NCBI RefSeq assembly: GCF_017161325.1
Contig: NZ_CP045670.1
Coordinates: forward strand, 2,411,367-2,475,366
Reading direction: 5' to 3'
Length of the DNA: 64,000 nt
DNA from: Treponema pedis
GTDB lineage: Bacteria; Spirochaetota; Spirochaetia; Treponematales; Treponemataceae
Part shown: in pieces, positions 61,934-64,000 of the stretch
Numbering within the stretch: the first letter of the stretch is position 1
How the letters are laid out: every line of letters starts with the position of its first letter
Translations under genes and position numbers: made by a program
The notes under the pieces: model-generated
The model's input: the letters and a program-made list of their open reading frames with translations, nothing else
The model's database searches: none
What the model was told of the DNA's origin: nothing

Positions 61934-63082
61934 ATGAATTGTGTTGTTTTTACAGGCGGAGGAACGGGCGGTCATATTTTTCCCGGTCTTGCCGTAGCGG
62001 AGATTTTCAGCTCCAAAACAAATTACAGGATTTACTGGATAGGCTCAAACGGCGGTGCGGATAAAAATATTGTTGAATCCGAAGAAAAAATTTCGAATTT
62101 AAAATTCATAAGTATACCCGCCGGAAAACTTAGGCGTTATTTCAGCTTGGAAAACTTTATAGATATATTTAAAACGGCGGCGGGATTTATAAAATCTTTT
62201 TTTATTCTCTTAAAATTAAAACCCGCTTTTGTTTTTTCAAAAGGAGGCTTTGTTTCGGTACCGCCCTGCGCCGCGGCGAAACTTTTAAAAATTCCTATTA
62301 TTACACATGAGTGCGATTTTTCTCCGGGTCTTGCAACCAAACTTAATTCCAAATTCGCTTCTCATATTTTGACCTCCTATAACGAAACAATAAATCAATT
62401 GAGTAAGGCTGTCAGAGGAAAGGCGGTTTGTACGGGCAACCCGGTAAGACTTTCTTTTTATTCCGCAGACGAAAAAAAAGGAAGAGATTTTATAAAAGCG
62501 AACTCGGATAAACCCATTCTTTTGGTTTTAGGAGGAAGCCTCGGCGCCCGCCAAATAAATGACCTTATTTTTGATTCCATAGAATTTTTAGCGGAACACT
62601 TTACAGTAGTTCATCAAACAGGTGAAAAAAATATTGAGCAGGGAAAAGAAATTTCGGAAAAGTTAAAAAAGTCGCAGGCGGCGGAATTAAATCCGTCTAT
62701 ATGTAAAAATTATAAACCGTATGCTTTTATAAAAGATGAAATGCCGGATATTTTAAAAGCCGCTTCAATTATAGTTTCCAGAGCGGGAGCAAACACTGTT
62801 TGGGAATCCGCGGCGGCGGGAAAACCTATGATTTTAATTCCTTTGGAAAAAGGAAGTTCCAGAGGGGACCAAATTGAAAATGCAGAATTTTTTAAATTAA
62901 ACGGAGCTGCAGCCGTACTGAAAGGAGATGAAGTTTCTTCCGATAATTTTACAAAAATCGTAAAAGAATTTTTAGACAACCCCGAAAAGCTGAAAAAAAC
63001 GGCTGAAGCGTCCGGAGCCCTTGCAAAAGAAAAGCCCGCATGTATAATTGCCGATTTTTTAATGAAGTTCTTAGATGAATAA
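61934..63082 (+). CDS. murG: UDP-GlcNAc:lipid I GlcNAc-transferase MurG
   Basis: MurG adds GlcNAc to lipid I to make lipid II, on the inner face of the membrane. The 382-residue protein has the N-terminal glycine loop VVFTGGGTGGHIFPGLA, HECDFSPGLATKL, VCTGNPVR, LLVLGGSLGARQIND and the C-terminal donor-site region ASIIVSRAGANTVWES with KPMILIPLEKGSS, all in family order. The gene starts immediately after the island repeat. Confidence 0.95.
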   Translation: MNCVVFTGGGTGGHIFPGLAVAEIFSSKTNYRIYWIGSNGGADKNIVESEEKISNLKFISIPAGKLRRYFSLENFIDIFKTAAGFIKSFFILLKLKPAFVFSKGGFVSVPPCAAAKLLKIPIITHECDFSPGLATKLNSKFASHILTSYNETINQLSKAVRGKAVCTGNPVRLSFYSADEKKGRDFIKANSDKPILLVLGGSLGARQINDLIFDSIEFLAEHFTVVHQTGEKNIEQGKEISEKLKKSQAAELNPSICKNYKPYAFIKDEMPDILKAASIIVSRAGANTVWESAAAGKPMILIPLEKGSSRGDQIENAEFFKLNGAAAVLKGDEVSSDNFTKIVKEFLDNPEKLKKTAEASGALAKEKPACIIADFLMKFLDE

Positions 63083-63849
63083 CCGTGAACATAAGGATTA
63101 ACTCGACAAGGACGGAGAATTTATTCTTAAAAAGCAAATCCGTAACCAATTAAAAAGCGTTTTTAGAAATTTATGCGAAACGCCTACTTTGAAACTCTAA
63201 CAGTCCCGATAAATAAAAAGGTAGACTTCTTTTAACCGCTGTTGTTACACCGATTAAAAACGCAGCGAGTTTTGCTTACATACTTATTTTTGCAAAACTC
63301 GCATTATTTCAATACACGTTTTCATTCCATTTAAAACATGCACAAAATCAACACTTTCGCAATTCGATAATTGCTAAAACGCCGATTTTATATGTACATA
63401 TTCAACAAATGATAAATTAAATCGCTTTACTGTTTTTCTCGCCGAAATTTAAATAAGATTATTGATACATGACTTTACGGATTTATCAGCCGTTCTGTAT
63501 ACTCTGTAACTTTATTTTTTTAATAGAGGTGTTTTCGGCTCACCGATTTTCAAAAGGCTTCCGAAACATTCGGCACTACCCTCCTCCCGCTACCGTATCT
63601 CCGATGTTATGTTTTAAGACGATATGCATCAGATGTATCTACTTTTACCGATTCAGCCTGCTTTATTTAAGATAAAATCAATTGAACGTAAACACTACGT
63701 CATTCAGCAGTTTATGCAGCCTGCACTACACACCTCCGCCTGATGGAAGCGGCTTAATAAAAACAGGTCTAATTCGGTTTTGAGGTATTGATTGTACGAG
63801 TTTTATTATGGTAGAAAGTCATGTTGTAAAATTTTTCCGGCAGATTAGG
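63083..63849. other. Gene-free 770-base stretch after murG
   Basis: No convincing gene. A perfect 11-bp inverted repeat, GCGAGTTTTGC (63265-63275) and GCAAAACTCGC (63292-63302), is the strongest structure and may end the murG transcript. A 68-codon ORF at 63469-63675 looks like chance. I see no RNA gene. Confidence 0.5.
63265..63302. terminator. Inverted repeat after murG
   Basis: An 11-bp perfect stem with a 16-base loop, not followed by a T run. It may be a weak terminator. Confidence 0.4.
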
Positions 63850-63879
63850 TTGAGTGAATAACGGATTGTGGGATATAAT
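63850..63879 (+). promoter_or_regulatory. Promoter before the last gene
   Basis: TTGAGT (63850-63855), 18 bp, TATAAT (63874-63879), about 60 bases before the ATG at 63940. Confidence 0.55.
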
Positions 63880-63939
63880 AGGGATAGGGTGAAAAGGTGT
63901 TATACGCACAACTAAGTGTGTCGGGTTTTAGGAACAAAA

Positions 63940-64000
63940 ATGTATTTTTTAATGATTTTAATTGTATTTTCAATTTTTTTGTCGGTTATTATAAAAAATA
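63940..64000 (+). CDS. Start of a gene for a membrane or exported protein (3' end outside window)
   Basis: ATG 63940 follows AGGA by 6 bases. The first 20 residues, MYFLMILIVFSIFLSVIIKN, form one hydrophobic helix. The rest of the gene lies outside the window, so no family can be named. Confidence 0.55.
   Translation, partial: MYFLMILIVFSIFLSVIIKN

Noticed and set aside
63469-63675. 68-codon ORF in the gene-free region
   Set aside because: Cysteine and aromatic pattern looks random, with no ribosome-binding site or promoter.

Overview
The window comes from a host-associated, low-GC spirochaete, most likely an oral or related Treponema of the T. denticola / T. putidum / T. pedis type. This rests on the AT-rich coding bias, relaxed lipoboxes (…FFVNC), a sialidase lipoprotein, chemotaxis and c-di-GMP proteins, a SelA gene, and one integron-type attC site. 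The genus call is inference; no rRNA is present. I found no rRNA, tRNA or CRISPR array.

Layout. 1-2152: a three-gene ABC-2 exporter (minus), cut by the left edge. 2233-5745: yajC-secD-secF (minus). 5869-7193: rpmF-acpP-rnc. 7180-14662: housekeeping genes (priA, a uracil-DNA glycosylase, an SPFH-like protein, tyrS, adk, a carboxylate symporter). 14788-17415: a ferredoxin, a small membrane protein, an M23 peptidase and a FemAB-type transferase. 17429-22735: a frameshifted MCP, a solute-binding lipoprotein and a sialidase. 22931-35835: nudix, cytidylate-kinase-like, uvrB, rpmE, nfeD, aspA, an AAA/PD-(D/E)XK protein, mfd and a TPR lipid-exported protein. 36103-40010: an SDR threonine dehydrogenase (frame broken) and a zinc-type P-ATPase with its ArsR repressor and a 24-bp palindromic operator. 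40200-50757: PilZ, TPR, a NisT-like exporter behind a leader with a tiny ORF and hairpin, TrmJ-like, HD-GYP, selA, OTC, EamA and radC. 50800-53845: a candidate small RNA, then a TlpA / CD1871A-like / 4Fe-4S redox module. 53948-58085: an ABC half-transporter and a large TPR protein. 57938-61916: a 3.5-kb accessory island. 61934-63082: murG. 63083-64000: mostly gene-free, ending in the start of another gene.

The accessory island is the most unusual region. It lies between the divergent TPR gene and murG, and it is flanked by 225-bp direct repeats about 98% identical. The repeats are a duplicated piece of the TPR gene 5' end plus the TPR/murG intergenic region. Inside are an attC-like site, a Phd/VapC toxin-antitoxin pair, an Imm26-like leucine-rich immunity protein (frameshifted), a beta-propeller-like protein and a degraded ORF.

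A second signal runs through the whole window. Many genes have a sigma-70 type promoter (TTGACA-like, 17 bp, TANNNT) whose -10 box ends only 6 or 7 bases before the ATG, with no Shine-Dalgarno sequence. They are predicted to make leaderless mRNAs: the SPFH gene, tyrS, the symporter, PilZ, HD-GYP, selA, the TPR gene and the antitoxin, and more weakly murG and uvrB. Other genes in the window have ordinary AGGAGG-type sites, so two initiation modes coexist. Several reading frames are broken by single-base changes, three of them at poly(A) tracts; this may be sequencing error or slippage.
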